Notes under the pieces: generated by a model
Seen by the model: the letters and a program-made list of their open reading frames with translations, nothing else
Database searches by the model: none
Told to the model about the DNA's origin: nothing
Position numbers and translations under genes: made by a program
Assembly: GCA_951799405.1 (NCBI GenBank)
Contig: OX637350.1
Span: forward strand, 3,457,852 to 3,521,851
Length of the DNA: 64,000 nt
Direction: 5' to 3'
Source: Agapetus fuscipes
Taxonomy: Eukaryota; Arthropoda; Insecta; Trichoptera; Glossosomatidae
Shown here: in pieces, positions 41,729 to 52,232 of the stretch
Position numbering within the stretch: position 1 is the first letter of the stretch
How the letters are laid out: every line of letters begins with the position of its first letter

Positions 41729-41965
41729 TTAGAATATAAATCTAAGTTGCATAGATCCATTAACATTTATAATTCATATTCAATGCATGCCCCCATGGAG
41801 ACACGAGTGAGTTCACACTTACAAATGCTGCATATGTAATTACAAATGAATATTTTAGCCTCTCATGACCATAAGTCCTGCAACTTTTGCCAACCTTTTC
41901 AGAAACAGAGAAACATTCGTTCAGTGAACATTTTTTTACGGTATGGGAGGTCAGCCTCATACCTC
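41729..41965 (-). mobile_element. D-repeat, full length
   Basis: CATAGATCCATTAACATTTA, GCCCCCATGGAGACACGAGT, CTTTTCAGAAACAGAG, TATGGGAGGTCAGCCTCATA. Related to the D inside the 431-bp units but flanked differently. Confidence 0.7.
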
Positions 41966-42008
41966 ATGCACATGCACACAAGATACTCACGGTCGGTCTG
42001 CTAGTACC

Positions 42009-42028
42009 TATATATATATATATACATA
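42009..42028. repeat. TA microsatellite
   Basis: A short run of alternating TA. Confidence 0.8.
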
Positions 42029-42029
42029 T

Positions 42030-42532
42030 GAGGATAATTTATTTATTTAATTTTTTACATGACCAAAGAGCGCCGTTTTTGTGTGTTTCACACCTCAAGG
42101 GCCCTCCTAATCATGAATTAGATATTTTAAAAAGGTGCCGTTTCAGTGCTCCCTTAAAAATGCCAACAGATTCCGAAACCCTCACTCCGGGTGGCAGTCT
42201 GTTCTACTCCATCGGCCCCGAAAACCGGAAAGCGCGATCCTCAAAATTAGTGCGTATTTGACGGCGAGGCTGCATCAATCTGACAGCTTGACACCCCGCT
42301 GACCTAAGTGTCCGCCCCCTCACACTCACTTCAACGGGGGAAAATATGTCTGCCAGATATGATGGAGCCAAACCATTTAGGGCTTTAAATACCATCAAAC
42401 ACACACGGAACCCTCTCAGGGAAACGAAGCCAATGTAGTTCTTTCAACAGCGAAGTGATGTGAGAGAATTTGGACATCCCGAAGATCAGTCTTGCGGCCG
42501 CATTCAAAACAGACTGAAATCTGTTCAGTTCA
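42030..42532 (-). pseudogene. CR1/Jockey-like LINE, 3' end
   Basis: The 3' UTR (AGAGCGCCGTTTTTGTGTGT, TCACACCTCAAGGGCCCTCC) and about 120 C-terminal codons match 19790-20280. The frame around 42204-42404 reads MVFKALNGLAPSYLADIFSP and RQIRTNFEDRAF, homologous to MVYKAINGLAPPYLADMISP in the other copy, but it is interrupted upstream by a small deletion near 42404. 5'-truncated at about 42532. Confidence 0.85.
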
Positions 42533-44257
42533 GCGTTAACCACTAGACTAAATTACAGGCCTGAAAATTTCAAATTGCTCTACGCTAGGTTCAAAAAATG
42601 ATTTCAATTCAACAAAAAAGGCCAGCCAGCAGAATTCTTTCCAGCTAAATCATTGAGCTAAATGAATTTCACTTTGAAATTCAAACAAACTTTCATAATA
42701 TTCATGTAATGGAAAAAAACTTATCAGAATACTATAAAGTCGTGTGCAGCTCTCCGTACAATTCATTTCATCTGATTGAATGATCTTTCGCTGCTTTCGC
42801 CATTTCGTTAAACTTTGCAAACTGTTTTTATGTACGTACGTATTATACTACTATAGCGTTTATGTATATACTCTTACACACAATATAAGAGAGGGCTGAC
42901 TCGAGCATCTTCGGCAATATACGATGATACACGAGTGTACCCGAAGTATGAAATGTAGCAAATACAGCGCAACCAAAAAATGTATGGAATCTTAAACAGC
43001 AACTCTAGGTGGCGTTTTGATTTCCATGCATTTTTGAGAAACCAGTTGGTCCAGTTGTAACGTAAACGATTGTACTCTTTTGCATTATATAAATCTTGCT
43101 TCCATAAAACTAAGGAGATATAATATTTTTCTCCGCAGTTCATCTACCGGCCGCAGGTGACGCTAGCGACCGGGTCATTTTTTGTATGGAAATCTTTATT
43201 TTTCCAGAATAAATAAAAATCGGGGGAGATAAAATAAAACAAGTATGGCATTACAAACATAAAAAATATCACTTCAAATCCTAAAAGGAAAATAAACCAT
43301 TAAAAGACGAATGTAGCTACAATATCGTATGCAAAATTTGGGTACTTTTTAAATAATCATAAAAAATCAATGAAAAGTAAAAAAAAACAACTAACAAGTA
43401 GAAAAAATAAAACTAATCAAAATTAATGTTTTGAAATAAAAAAAAGTTAGGATTTATTCATAAGAACAGTGGAAATCTCCATTTAAGGTATCTCCGTAAA
43501 TAAAATTATTTTGAATTGGTTTTTTATGGAAAAAAATACCTAATTTTATGTGTTAATTTAATCTGGAAAAAAAATGCTACCTTACAATTAAAAATATGGG
43601 CTATTTTGGTCATCAAAGTTGGGCGCGCTGACCTCTCAATCACCCTTAACTAAAAACACCATAGACGAGTACGGAACAAACTACATACGCATTTGTAAAA
43701 GGCTTGACACAAAATTATATTTTTATCGACTCCCAACACATCGCCTTGACCTTCAATTGACCAAAAAAAAAAAAACTACACAGTCACGAATGTTTTTTTT
43801 TTGTTTTTGTGTGTGTGTACCAGTTCCGAAAAAGTGTGTATATTTATAGACATTTGTTTGGCCTAATAAACGATAATCCGGTAAACTGCTTTTAGATGGT
43901 CGAGAAGATTGTGGAAAGCAGTCCACACATGTACTAGTATAAGCTTGTAAGGTAGATTTGGGGATTTGGACACGGTACGTTTACTTTGGGCCTGACTTTT
44001 ACTACTGGGAAATCATTGGACCGGCGCGGCGCCGAGTTTGGTTTTGACAATTTACCGCAGGGATATTTCATATATTTTATGTACCTTCAAGCAGCGCGTA
44101 TTCACAAACAAAGCTATGAGAACTTAAAAGATAAAAAAAAAATATTGCAGATTCGTCAAATTGTTTGAAAGAACGCTGGTTATATAAATTACAACAAAAA
44201 ATGGTACACTCGTGATCATGTAACACCTATTTCAGATTTTTTTTGCAAATTTTGTAG
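42533..44257. other. Unannotated 1.7 kb, no gene seen
   Basis: AT-rich with several poly-A and poly-T runs. 42968-43032 resembles the middle of 12465-12575. No coding region recognised. Confidence 0.4.
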
Positions 44258-44794
44258 TTCCTTAACTTATAATAATAATAATATTAGGATGATTTATTTG
44301 GTGAGCGCTGTTTTTGTGTGTATCACACCTCAAGAGCCCTCTGCGAGCTTGGTCGTCGCTGTAGAAAGCGCCAATTCTCAAGCAAGACCCAGTTGTTGTA
44401 AGGTTGGGTGGACCTTTCAGTGACCGGTCTTTGGTAAAGGTTTATGAATTTTTCAACTCAGCGAAGAGCACATTCGAAATATAAATGGTATATTTTTTTT
44501 GCTCTGCCGGGATCCGAATCCACAACCTTCCATTTACGAGTCCGAAGTGTTGCCACTGGACTACAGACCGGTCCAAGATGCCAACGACACGCGGTTATAG
44601 GTTGGTATAAAATCACCCATACTGTAACAATTGTTCTACATTGCCAATGGCATCACTGTTTTAGGAAGTTTATGTTCACTTGAAGTTTCAGTCATTATTT
44701 TGTAAGTAAACAACAGTACGTATGTGTAAGCGTCAACTTCAAGATACCAGCTTATGTGTTTCAATTAAATATGAATCTTAAATGTCAACATAGT
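44258..44794 (+). mobile_element. D-repeat split by SINE-B near its 5' end
   Basis: TTCCTTAACTTAT (44258-44270) is the D start; the D resumes at GGTTATAGGTTGGTAT (44593) and continues diverged to TGAATCTTAAATGTCAACAT. TTATA flanks the insert on both sides. Confidence 0.65.
44266..44592 (-). mobile_element. SINE-B, minus strand, full length with CR1-like tail
   Basis: Tail AATAATAATAATATTAGGAT, GATTTATTTGGTGAGCGCTG, TTTTTGTGTGTATCACACCT, CAAGAGCCCTC, then the body GAGCTTGGTCGTCGCTGTAG to the head ACTGGACTACAGACCGGTCC (44573). The 3' 70 bp match the CR1-like LINE end at 19758-19850. Confidence 0.85.
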
Positions 44795-45456
44795 GAACAT
44801 GCCCTTGTAGGACATACAACACATTCTTGTGTATTATCTGGAGAATGGATCTAAAATGTCAAAACATTTATTTCAACAATCCGGAGAATTGACTAAATAA
44901 TCCACACACATTCATATTACACAATTCATATTACAATTTAAAAAATATCTCTATAATAAGTATCTACTAAATTCTAGCGTAGCTTGGATGGAATCTAAAG
45001 CTAAGGAATGTTAGCTATCCTGACCTCACAGCATTGTTTGTGAATTCGGTTGTAAGTGTAATGTTGCATACGGGTGGGATTTCGCTCAGTGGGTCAACTC
45101 AAAACTTAGTCGAGATTTACAGCTCTCGCGAGAAAACCGAAAGGCAACCGTGACCCAATTTGTCAATAATCTGGCGGGAATCTAATAACGCAAAATGAGC
45201 CGGAAAATGCGCGTTAAAAACCGCCCGGCAACGCAGGGTTAATAAGAGGATTTAATACCTGTACCTACAATTACAGCTTAATACTATTTCGATACAAGGG
45301 CATTTAGAAGTAACAAAACGATAAAATCAAAACCAAAGAATAATGGCAAATATTAGTAGGTATCCTTTTTAGTATGCATCTTTTGTGTTTACTCCATAAA
45401 AAAAAAGTGATCTGCAAGATTCTTTCATTTCATTCCATGGTTCATTATTTGACTGT
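44795..45456. other. Unannotated; GC-richer patch 45100-45240
   Basis: 45110-45240 is richer in CpG than its surroundings (AGCTCTCGCGAGAAAACCG, GCGCGTTAAAAACCGCCCGG). It contains no ORF or motif I can name. Confidence 0.4.
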
Positions 45457-45683
45457 ATGAGGCTGTAAAAAATGGTTCACTTGGCCAATTTCACCCGTTT
45501 CGGGGAAAAACGGCAAAAGTTGCAGGGTTTATATTCATATGAGGTTTGTATTTTAATTTGAAAGTACACATGCAACATTTTTAAGCGCAAAATTGCAGGT
45601 GTCTGTTTGTGGGTTTGCATTTAATGCGAATTTTAAAATGTTACTCGTACCATGTCTTTGCAATCAAGTTGATAGATAGATTA
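45457..45683 (+). mobile_element. D-repeat, diverged
   Basis: TATGAGGCTGTAAAAAATGG, CACTTGGCCAATTTCACCCG, GTCTGTTTGTGGGTTTGCAT, tail GATAGATAGATTA. Confidence 0.7.
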
Positions 45684-46532
45684 AAAGTTGATATGAGTCG
45701 TCTAGCAATATAATAGAGGTAGAGTTTAAACTGCACAATTCATAGGCAATCGTCATGCAGAAAGGGTATCTCATGAAGATGTTAGCTACAACACCAAAAA
45801 AAAAACGTCGAGAGAATGCTAGGGCTAATAACTGAAATGCGTTATTGTTCTTTTAAGTAAATAGGTACTCAAATATTTTTTCTGAAAAGAAAAAATGGCA
45901 TTGTCTGCTTTTCCATAAATGCTTTTCATTTTCTCAAAAAATAAGACAGAAAGAAATTTCACTGCAAACGAGTTATCATTTGTAATCTTCCCGATTATTT
46001 TTTTGGTGAGTCGTTTTTTTTTGTAAATTCATACATAAAAGATGATTCACATTATGCGGTGGTTATGTTAATATAGAGCAGAGCATTAGACAAGAGACAT
46101 AAAAAAAAACATCATAAAAGCTTTCCTCCCAGTCGGAGCGGAAACACGACGAGTGTTTGGAGAGAATGCCAGGTGAGAGATGTTTTGACAGAGAAACATT
46201 ATTCACAACAGAGATAAACTTGAGTTTTGTGAAATTTCAGTCCACACCTGATCAACACAAAGCTTCAGCAGATGGTGCTTTGTTCTTTTTACGGCAAAGA
46301 TAATGTTTTCGCAGCGATGCTTTAATAAATAGTTTATTTTAATTTATGGCTGTTTATTTCAAATATGAAAAATTCCTCAAAAACTCATGTATTTGTTTTC
46401 ATGATGTGTTGGTGAAGAAATTTTCCTGAACATTATAATACAAAGTTTGAAAGAATCTCAAGTTTTTTCTACTTGTAGTTTTAAGAAAATTCATTATTTA
46501 ATTCTAGAATTTCATTTATCAATTTCTTTGTA
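45684..46532. other. Unannotated, no gene seen
   Basis: No repeat or coding region recognised. Confidence 0.4.
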
Positions 46533-46769
46533 TACTTGGTATGCGGCTGACCACCTATGCTGTAAAACTGGTTCACTTTGCCAATGTCACCCCTATCTCA
46601 GGGAAGGACGGCATAAGTTGCAGGGTGTATGTCCATTTGAGATTTGGTTTTTATGTTGTAGGTTCACATGCGGCATGTGCAAGCGCGAACTTGTACGTGT
46701 CTGGTTGTGAAAATGCATGTAATGTGAATCTCCAATGTAACATATCTTTGCAACTTAGATTAGATTGGA
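46533..46769 (+). mobile_element. D-repeat
   Basis: CTTGGTATGCGGCTGACCAC to TTTGCAACTTAGATTAGATT. Closest to the host D of the LINE at 48886/52094 (GTTCACATGCGGCATGTGCA, CTTGTACGTGTCTGGTTG). Confidence 0.75.
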
Positions 46770-46907
46770 TTTGGTTATCCCTTAGTTTAAATGTTCAAGT
46801 AGGTACGTACAAAAAATTGTCTACTGTGAATTTAAGGAAACGGATACCTCGAAAATTAATTAAAATAAAATTTAAAAACATATTTTCTTTACAAAGAAAA
46901 CACACAT

Positions 46908-47045
46908 GAAATGAGTACCAGCCCACTCGGCAGCTGGAAAACTGGTTGACGTAAGGCCTTTACCTATATAAATAAATAGGTTTCACCCGCCACATTTAAC
47001 ACCTTCGGGGGAATCGCAGCTAGAGATTTCACTATATTTAAAGCC
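46908..47045 (+). mobile_element. SINE-A 3' fragment, diverged
   Basis: AATGAGTACCAGCCCACTCG, CTGGTTGACGTAAGGCC, AAATAAATAGGTTTCACCCG, CACCTTCGGGGGAATCGC. Confidence 0.65.
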
Positions 47046-47660
47046 TGGAAATACCTTTATATATTGATAAAATTACCTAAAGAGCAATTCCCTGTCATAA
47101 ATTGAAGCTAATCCTAAATTTAAAAAAAGCTAAAATGTCTACAGATCATGCCTTGCTACAATATTTCTCCCTGGTATTGGTTACATTGTCTGGTTTTAAA
47201 CTGGGTTTCTCCCTCGCCAGCTCATGAATATGCACGAGATTTAAACTGCCGAGTTTTATCATCAAAGTATAACTTTTTGCCTCATCTCACCCAGCCCGGG
47301 GGGGGTGGGTTCTATTCCCTGTAGGGGTTTGCAGGGGAGGGTCTCACACAAAACCCTTTAAAATGTTACTGCCCGGACCTCAAATGAAAATTATCATGAC
47401 CTTAACAAGTTATAATTGGACTTATTGTGTTCGTCCGACATCCCGTTCAAAAGTTACGATACCTTTGTTTTCAAATTTAATTCATTACATTTTGTACAAA
47501 ATGTTTTAAATCTGTTTGTTAACAAAGTGTTAAGAACAAACCTGTGAAATGATTTGTCTGAAACTTGGGATTAAAAACGCAGGGTAAAAATGTGATAGAA
47601 AATATGTACGATTTTTTCGTATCTATTTTAAACTTTTCTAGCTACATTCTCTATTCTAGC
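47046..47660. other. Unannotated, no gene seen
   Basis: No repeat recognised; a G/C-rich patch with a GGGGGGG run lies near 47285-47345. Confidence 0.4.
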
Positions 47661-47924
47661 TCCTTGACTTATAGGTTGGTATGAAGCTGACCACCAATAC
47701 TGTAAAAAAATGGTTCACTTTGCCAATGTCACCCCTGTGTCAGGGAAGGTCAGCAAAAGTTGTAGGGCTTATGTTCATTTTAGGTTTGGATTTTATTTGT
47801 AAGTACGCATTCAGCACTTGTAAGCGCGAACTACACGTGTTTGTTTGTGGGCATGCATTTGATATGAGCTTTAAATGTTTATATATCTTTGCAGCTAAGA
47901 TTATTGATAGATAGAGATTCAGAG
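47661..47924 (+). mobile_element. D-repeat, full length
   Basis: TCCTTGACTTATAGGTTGGT to CTTTGCAGCTAAGATTATTG and GATAGATAGA. Subfamily with CTACACGTGTTTGTTTGTGG. Confidence 0.8.
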
Positions 47925-48602
47925 TTGAATACATTGCAACGAAATTGATAACCTATTGATGAAATTTGCATTTTAAATCTTTGTTTAAATAACAGTTTTT
48001 ACTGTGAATATTTTTAGTACACATGTTTTTTTTTTCATATTTCAAGTGACAACAAACAAAAAACTGCACGGTTAGCAATCTGCTAAATTGTTAATTTGTT
48101 AAGCAAACGCATAAAGAAACTTATAAACTTGATTCATGGCGGTTTCCATTTATTCGCATCCAGGGGGTAAATGAATTCAAACGAGAAGTGTGTGAAAATT
48201 AAACGCGTGGTGCACTATTTGAATAGTTAATTGCAAAAAACGCCCGCAAATGCGAATTTCGGATTTGAATATCATACATTTTAAAAGTGTAAATATTAGA
48301 GAGAGAGAGAGTGAGAGAGAGAGCGCTGCGTTGCGTTCTGCTAGTTGCGATTATGTAAAATGAAAAATCAGCATAAAAAAATAGCGGTAGGCAGAAAATT
48401 CATTACATTTCGGCGGTGGCCGGGAACGATTTACATTTTTAACTAAGAACAGCCAAATAACGTCCATTTTTGCAAATAAGGAGAATTAATTAAAAACTTT
48501 AAAATGAACGACCGTTTCATTTTTTACAATATATTTAGACTTCAAAATGTCTACTTAGTTGAGGAGGACGCCGAATGGGCTATGTAAAATAAATTAGATT
48601 TC
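47925..48602. other. Unannotated; GA microsatellite 48298-48324
   Basis: An imperfect run of GA units lies at 48298-48324. Otherwise no feature recognised. Confidence 0.5.
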
Positions 48603-48783
48603 TTTTAAAGAATGAAAAAAACGGATTTTACTGACCGTGCAAAAGAGAAGAACGAAGAACGGTTCCTCTTTGTAGAGGACACACGTCTCCTGAGGACGTC
48701 GGATATGACTCCGACGAAACGTAGAGAAAATCATTCTTCTCTTTTGCACGGTCAGTAAAATCCGTTTTTTTCATTCTTTAAAA
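48603..48783 (+). mobile_element. G element: perfect 50-bp inverted repeat around a hammerhead-like core
   Basis: Arms 48603-48652 (begins TTTTAAAGAATGAAAAAAAC) and 48734-48783 (ends TTTTTTTCATTCTTTAAAA) are exact reverse complements over 50 bp, so the copy is young. The 81-bp centre holds the hammerhead-like fold annotated separately. Diverged relatives or single arms lie at 7360-7510, 6170-6218 and 15288-15332, so it is a dispersed family. No ORF. Possibly a non-autonomous PLE or retrozyme-like unit. Confidence 0.75.
48663..48728 (+). ncRNA. Candidate hammerhead ribozyme, all three stems drawable
   Basis: In order: stem III 5' strand ending at the NUH triplet GTA (48672-48674, predicted cleavage after 48674); stem I GAGGAC/GTCTC (48675-48680 and 48685-48689, one bulged G, loop ACAC); core CTGAGGA (48690-48696); one unpaired C; stem II GTCGGA/TCCGAC (48698-48703 and 48710-48715, perfect); GAAAC (48716-48720); stem III 3' strand GTAGAG pairing with CTCTTTG, one mismatch. 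All invariant core bases of CUGANGA and GAAA are present. The extra base before stem II also occurs at 12985 and 34923. Folded by eye only. Confidence 0.6.
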
Positions 48784-48800
48784 TTAAATTACTAATAAAC

Positions 48801-48862
48801 ATTTGGATGCTTTATTTGGTGAGCGCTTTTTAGGCTGAATCTCACCTCAAGAGTTTTTATCG
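48801..48862 (-). mobile_element. SINE-B/CR1-like tail fragment
   Basis: ATGCTTTATTTGGTGAGCGC, then CTGAATCTCACCTCAAGAG match the tail of SINE-B at 44285-44340. Confidence 0.55.
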
Positions 48863-48985
48863 AACTATTAATAGCGCTAATCTAATCTAAGTTGCAAAGA
48901 TATGTTACATTGGAGATTCACATAACATGCATTTTCACAACCAGACACGTACAAGTTCGCGCTTGCACATGCCGCATGTGAATCT

Positions 48986-51947
48986 AATCTAATCTAATCT
49001 AATCTAAGCTGCAAAGATATATATCATTTAAGATTTATACTAAATGCATTCCCACAAGCAGATATGTATAATTTCGCGCTAACACATGCCGCATGTGGAC
49101 CTACAATATAAAAACCCAATCTCAAATGAACATAAGCCTTGCAACTCTTGCCGTCCTTCCCTGAAACAGGGGTGACATTGGCAAAGTGAACCAATTTTTA
49201 TATTATGGGTGGTCAGCCGCATAACAACCTATAAGTCAAGGAACATACATGACAAATTACATTTTTTAAAATCAAAGAATAAAAATAACAATATATACAT
49301 GGACATAAAAAACTAAATCATAAAACCAAATTCACTTTAACAAACCCTAGCCGCCAACATCACAGATCAACCGCCATTTCTTTCTATCCTTGCATACTTC
49401 TTTCATTTCCTCCAGAGTCATAACCTTCTTCATACAAGCTCTTCTTTTATTATGACTCTGGATATTCCATTCATTCGCAATTTCGGATATTTGGTCCATC
49501 CATACCTTTCTCGGTCTTCCTCTACCACGACATCCATCTATTCTACCAACATATACTTTCTTCGTCAGTCTTTCCTCATTCATTCTCTCCATATGCCCAA
49601 ACCATCTTAACAAACTTCTTTTAATCTTCACTTTCACACTTTCTTTTGCACCACATTCTTTTCTTACAAAATCATTCCTCACCCTGTCACTCCGTTTTTT
49701 CCCAATCATACTTCTTAGAAAGTCCATTTCAACAGTATGGACTTTACTAATTTCACTTTCATTCACCGTCCAGGCCTCGCTTCCATACATCAAGGTGGGT
49801 AAAAGTATGCCACTGCGTACCGCCAATCGAGCATTTTTAGAAATGTTTTGATTTTTGGCGATACAAGCTGTGGCACCCAGTACACACCTGCCCTTCATTA
49901 CTCTTCTTTCAAGTTCACCTGTCATTCTTCCATCTTTCTCAAACTTACTTCCCAAGTATACAAACTCATTTACCACATCAACATTCATTCCGTTTATTCT
50001 AAATTCGTAGTTCGTATTTTCTTCATTTCTTTCAAAAATCAAAACTTTCGTCTTACTTGCATTCAATTTCAAATAATTACCTAGCAGAGCTTCGTTCAAT
50101 CTAGAGAGCATCGTTTGCAATTCTACTGCTGAGTCCGATACAAGAACAGCATCATCCGCATACAGTAGAACACTCACTTTGCTCTCTCCTATCATTAATC
50201 CACAATCATCAAGTCCAGCATCTCGAACACACTTGTCCATGACTATGTTAAATAGCCATGGGCTCATCACACATCCTTGCCTTACACCCTTAAAAACTTC
50301 AAACCATTCACTATACTCATCATCAATACGAACACATGCTGTACTATTTTCATAGTTTGCATGCACCGCACCTAGGAGAGCCCCATTCACTCCGTATGCT
50401 TTCAAAACATCCCATAACATACCTCTGTCTACTGAGTCAAAAGCCTTTTCCAGATCTACAAAGGCCGTGAACAGCTTCCGCCTCACCGACAATTGTTTTT
50501 CAACAAGTTGTCGTAGAGTAAAAATCTGATCAACACAGCCTCTACCGGCCATAAAGCCGGACTGTATATCGGAAATCCTTTCACTAGTAGTCAGAATCAC
50601 ATTTTTTATAATCACCTTACAGAAGACTTTTCCTGGTATACTGAGTAGACTGATTGGTCTGAAGTTCTGACAGTCTTTTTTGTCCCCTTTACCTTTGTAA
50701 ATGGGAACAATGACTGCCTTCCTCCAATCCATCGGTACTACTCCTGCATTCACACAAAGCTTACATAATTCGTACATCCAATCTATCACGCATTCACCTC
50801 CTGCTTTCAACATTTCACCATTTATTCCATCAAACCCAGCAGACTTTCCATTCTTCAAACATTCAATAGATACTTTTATTTCTTCTTTCAAAATCCTAAA
50901 TTCATTCTCTTCTGTCATTTTTCTAAACAAAATTCTTTCGCCCCGACCAAAAATCCCTTCAAAATATTCTTTCCATCTCTTACATACTTCATCCTTCTCC
51001 CATACCATCTCACCAACAGCACTTTTGATTCCTGGGGTGGTCAATGCAGAATCTTTATTCCTATTGGCACCGACCCATCTCCAGAATTCCTTCCTACTGT
51101 CGGTGAAACTCCTGTTCATTTTTTCATCAATCTTTCTCTGTTCATTCGCTTTGCTTTCATAAACTACATTCTTCGCCATTTGCTTGGCTATCTTATATTC
51201 ATCTTCTAGCTTTCTATCATTCCTGTCGTTCAGCCACTTTTTGTAACATTCCTTCTTCACTTTCACAGCCTCTTTTACTTTAGCATTCCACCAGGCATCC
51301 CCTTTCAATCTTCCACCTTTCGTTTCTCCACATACTTTTCGAGCACATTCAATCATTCCTTCTTTCATAAACTTCCACATGCTTTCAATATCTTTTTCAT
51401 TAACATTCTTTTCAAGTTCATTCACACTTAACTTTTTTTGTATTTCTGATTTATACTTCACTTTCACATTTTCATCACTCAGACTTTCTACTTTTATTCT
51501 TGGCTTTCTTACTTTCTTCTTACGTTTCTTCTTTCTTACTTCTCCAATCATTATTTTAGCGCATAAGAGATAGTGGTCACTGCCTATTTCAGGCCCACGA
51601 TAGACACGGCTATCTCTTACGGCTCCTCTCAGTCTTTCATCCACACAGATGTAGTCAATGATTGTGCGACTTCCCACAATCTGCCTTGTGTACAGATGCA
51701 CATCCTTATGTCGAAACCATGTGTTTGATGCAAAAAGGCTGTGCTCTGCACACAAAGCTATCAGGTGTCGCCCATTATCATTGACTACACCTCGTCCACT
51801 AGGACCAACAATTTTCACACACTCATCTCTTTGCGTACCTACCCATCCATTCATATCTCCCAAAATTATAATGTATTCATTCTTCTTGCTTTCGCGCACA
51901 ACTGCATTCAACTCATTCCAGAATCTCATTTTCACGTCCATACACTC
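48986..51947 (-). mobile_element. RTE-like non-LTR retrotransposon, 5'-truncated, young
   Basis: 2,962 bp bounded by a 7-bp duplication TGAATCT. It contains ORF2 from within the endonuclease to the stop, a 3' UTR, and a D-type 3' end with four to five ATTAG units. The 3' 260 bp are nearly identical to the tails at 19360-19614 and 60395-60655, so the family was recently active. Confidence 0.9.
49347..51947 (-). CDS. RTE-like LINE ORF2: endonuclease (partial) - reverse transcriptase
   Basis: 866 uninterrupted codons. The N-terminal part is the second half of an exonuclease-endonuclease-phosphatase domain: YIIILGDMNGWVG (catalytic Asp/Asn), then SRTIIDYICVDE and GPEIGSDHYLLCAK (catalytic SDH). 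The reverse transcriptase has FRPISLLSIPGKVFCKVI, GFMAGRGCVDQIFTLRQ, AFVDLEKAFDSVDR, KGVRQGCVMSPWLFN and the active site LLYADDAVLVS. The C-terminus has YGSEAWTVNESEISKVHT, LLRWFGHMERMNEERL, GRGRPRKVWMDQ and KKVMTLEEMKEVCKDRKKW, a layout I recall from insect LINEs of the RTE group; the clade is not certain. An ATG at 52071-52073 exists, but the first 42 codons are read from the flanking D-repeat, so they are not part of the element. The start of the endonuclease is missing, so the copy is probably not autonomous despite its open frame. Confidence 0.9.
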   Translation of the reverse strand, partial: ECMDVKMRFWNELNAVVRESKKNEYIIILGDMNGWVGTQRDECVKIVGPSGRGVVNDNGRHLIALCAEHSLFASNTWFRHKDVHLYTRQIVGSRTIIDYICVDERLRGAVRDSRVYRGPEIGSDHYLLCAKIMIGEVRKKKRKKKVRKPRIKVESLSDENVKVKYKSEIQKKLSVNELEKNVNEKDIESMWKFMKEGMIECARKVCGETKGGRLKGDAWWNAKVKEAVKVKKECYKKWLNDRNDRKLEDEYKIAKQMAKNVVYESKANEQRKIDEKMNRSFTDSRKEFWRWVGANRNKDSALTTPGIKSAVGEMVWEKDEVCKRWKEYFEGIFGRGERILFRKMTEENEFRILKEEIKVSIECLKNGKSAGFDGINGEMLKAGGECVIDWMYELCKLCVNAGVVPMDWRKAVIVPIYKGKGDKKDCQNFRPISLLSIPGKVFCKVIIKNVILTTSERISDIQSGFMAGRGCVDQIFTLRQLVEKQLSVRRKLFTAFVDLEKAFDSVDRGMLWDVLKAYGVNGALLGAVHANYENSTACVRIDDEYSEWFEVFKGVRQGCVMSPWLFNIVMDKCVRDAGLDDCGLMIGESKVSVLLYADDAVLVSDSAVELQTMLSRLNEALLGNYLKLNASKTKVLIFERNEENTNYEFRINGMNVDVVNEFVYLGSKFEKDGRMTGELERRVMKGRCVLGATACIAKNQNISKNARLAVRSGILLPTLMYGSEAWTVNESEISKVHTVEMDFLRSMIGKKRSDRVRNDFVRKECGAKESVKVKIKRSLLRWFGHMERMNEERLTKKVYVGRIDGCRGRGRPRKVWMDQISEIANEWNIQSHNKRRACMKKVMTLEEMKEVCKDRKKWRLICDVGG

Positions 51948-52115
51948 TGAATCTACAACATAAAAACCAAATCTCAAATAGACATACACCCTGCAACTCT
52001 TGCCGTCCTTCCCTGAGACAGGGGTGACATTGGGAAAGTGAACCATTTTTACAGCATGGTTGGTCAGCCGCATACCAACCTATAAGTCAAGGAAATAATT
52101 CTCAAATAAGACCAA

Positions 52116-52232
52116 TTTTATGAAAGCCTGGGTGGACCTTTGATCTATCTGATAATAACACCAACACCTCTGCGGCACTATAACAAGTGTTATAGACTCC
52201 TAGTCTCTTGAATCTAGGGATTCTCCCAAACA
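52116..52232. mobile_element. SINE-B fragments (body and long tail)
   Basis: GAAAGCCTGGGTGGACCTTT is SINE-B body on the minus strand; CACCTCTGCGGCACTATAAC and TAGACTCCTAGTCTCTTGAA match the tail variant of 27992-28080 in plus orientation. A rearranged relic. Confidence 0.5.

Larger units (their letters stand above)
48886..52094 (-). mobile_element. Host D-repeat split by the RTE-like LINE
   Basis: 5' part at 51948-52094 (TTCCTTGACTTATAGGTTGG on the minus strand, hairpin CCCTGTCTCAGGG, to GTTGTAGATTCA) and 3' part at 48886-48985 (CATGCGGCATGTGCAAGCGC to TTTGCAACTTAGATTAGATT). Joined, they give one D-repeat like 46533-46769. TGAATCT flanks the LINE on both sides (48979-48985 and 51948-51954). 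Confidence 0.85.

Noticed and set aside
50701..51162. 153-codon plus-strand ORF
   Set aside because: Antisense shadow of the LINE ORF2.
51948..52074. N-terminal 42 residues of the large LINE frame as a novel domain
   Set aside because: They are translated from a flanking D-repeat; the same peptide appears in many unrelated D-derived ORFs.
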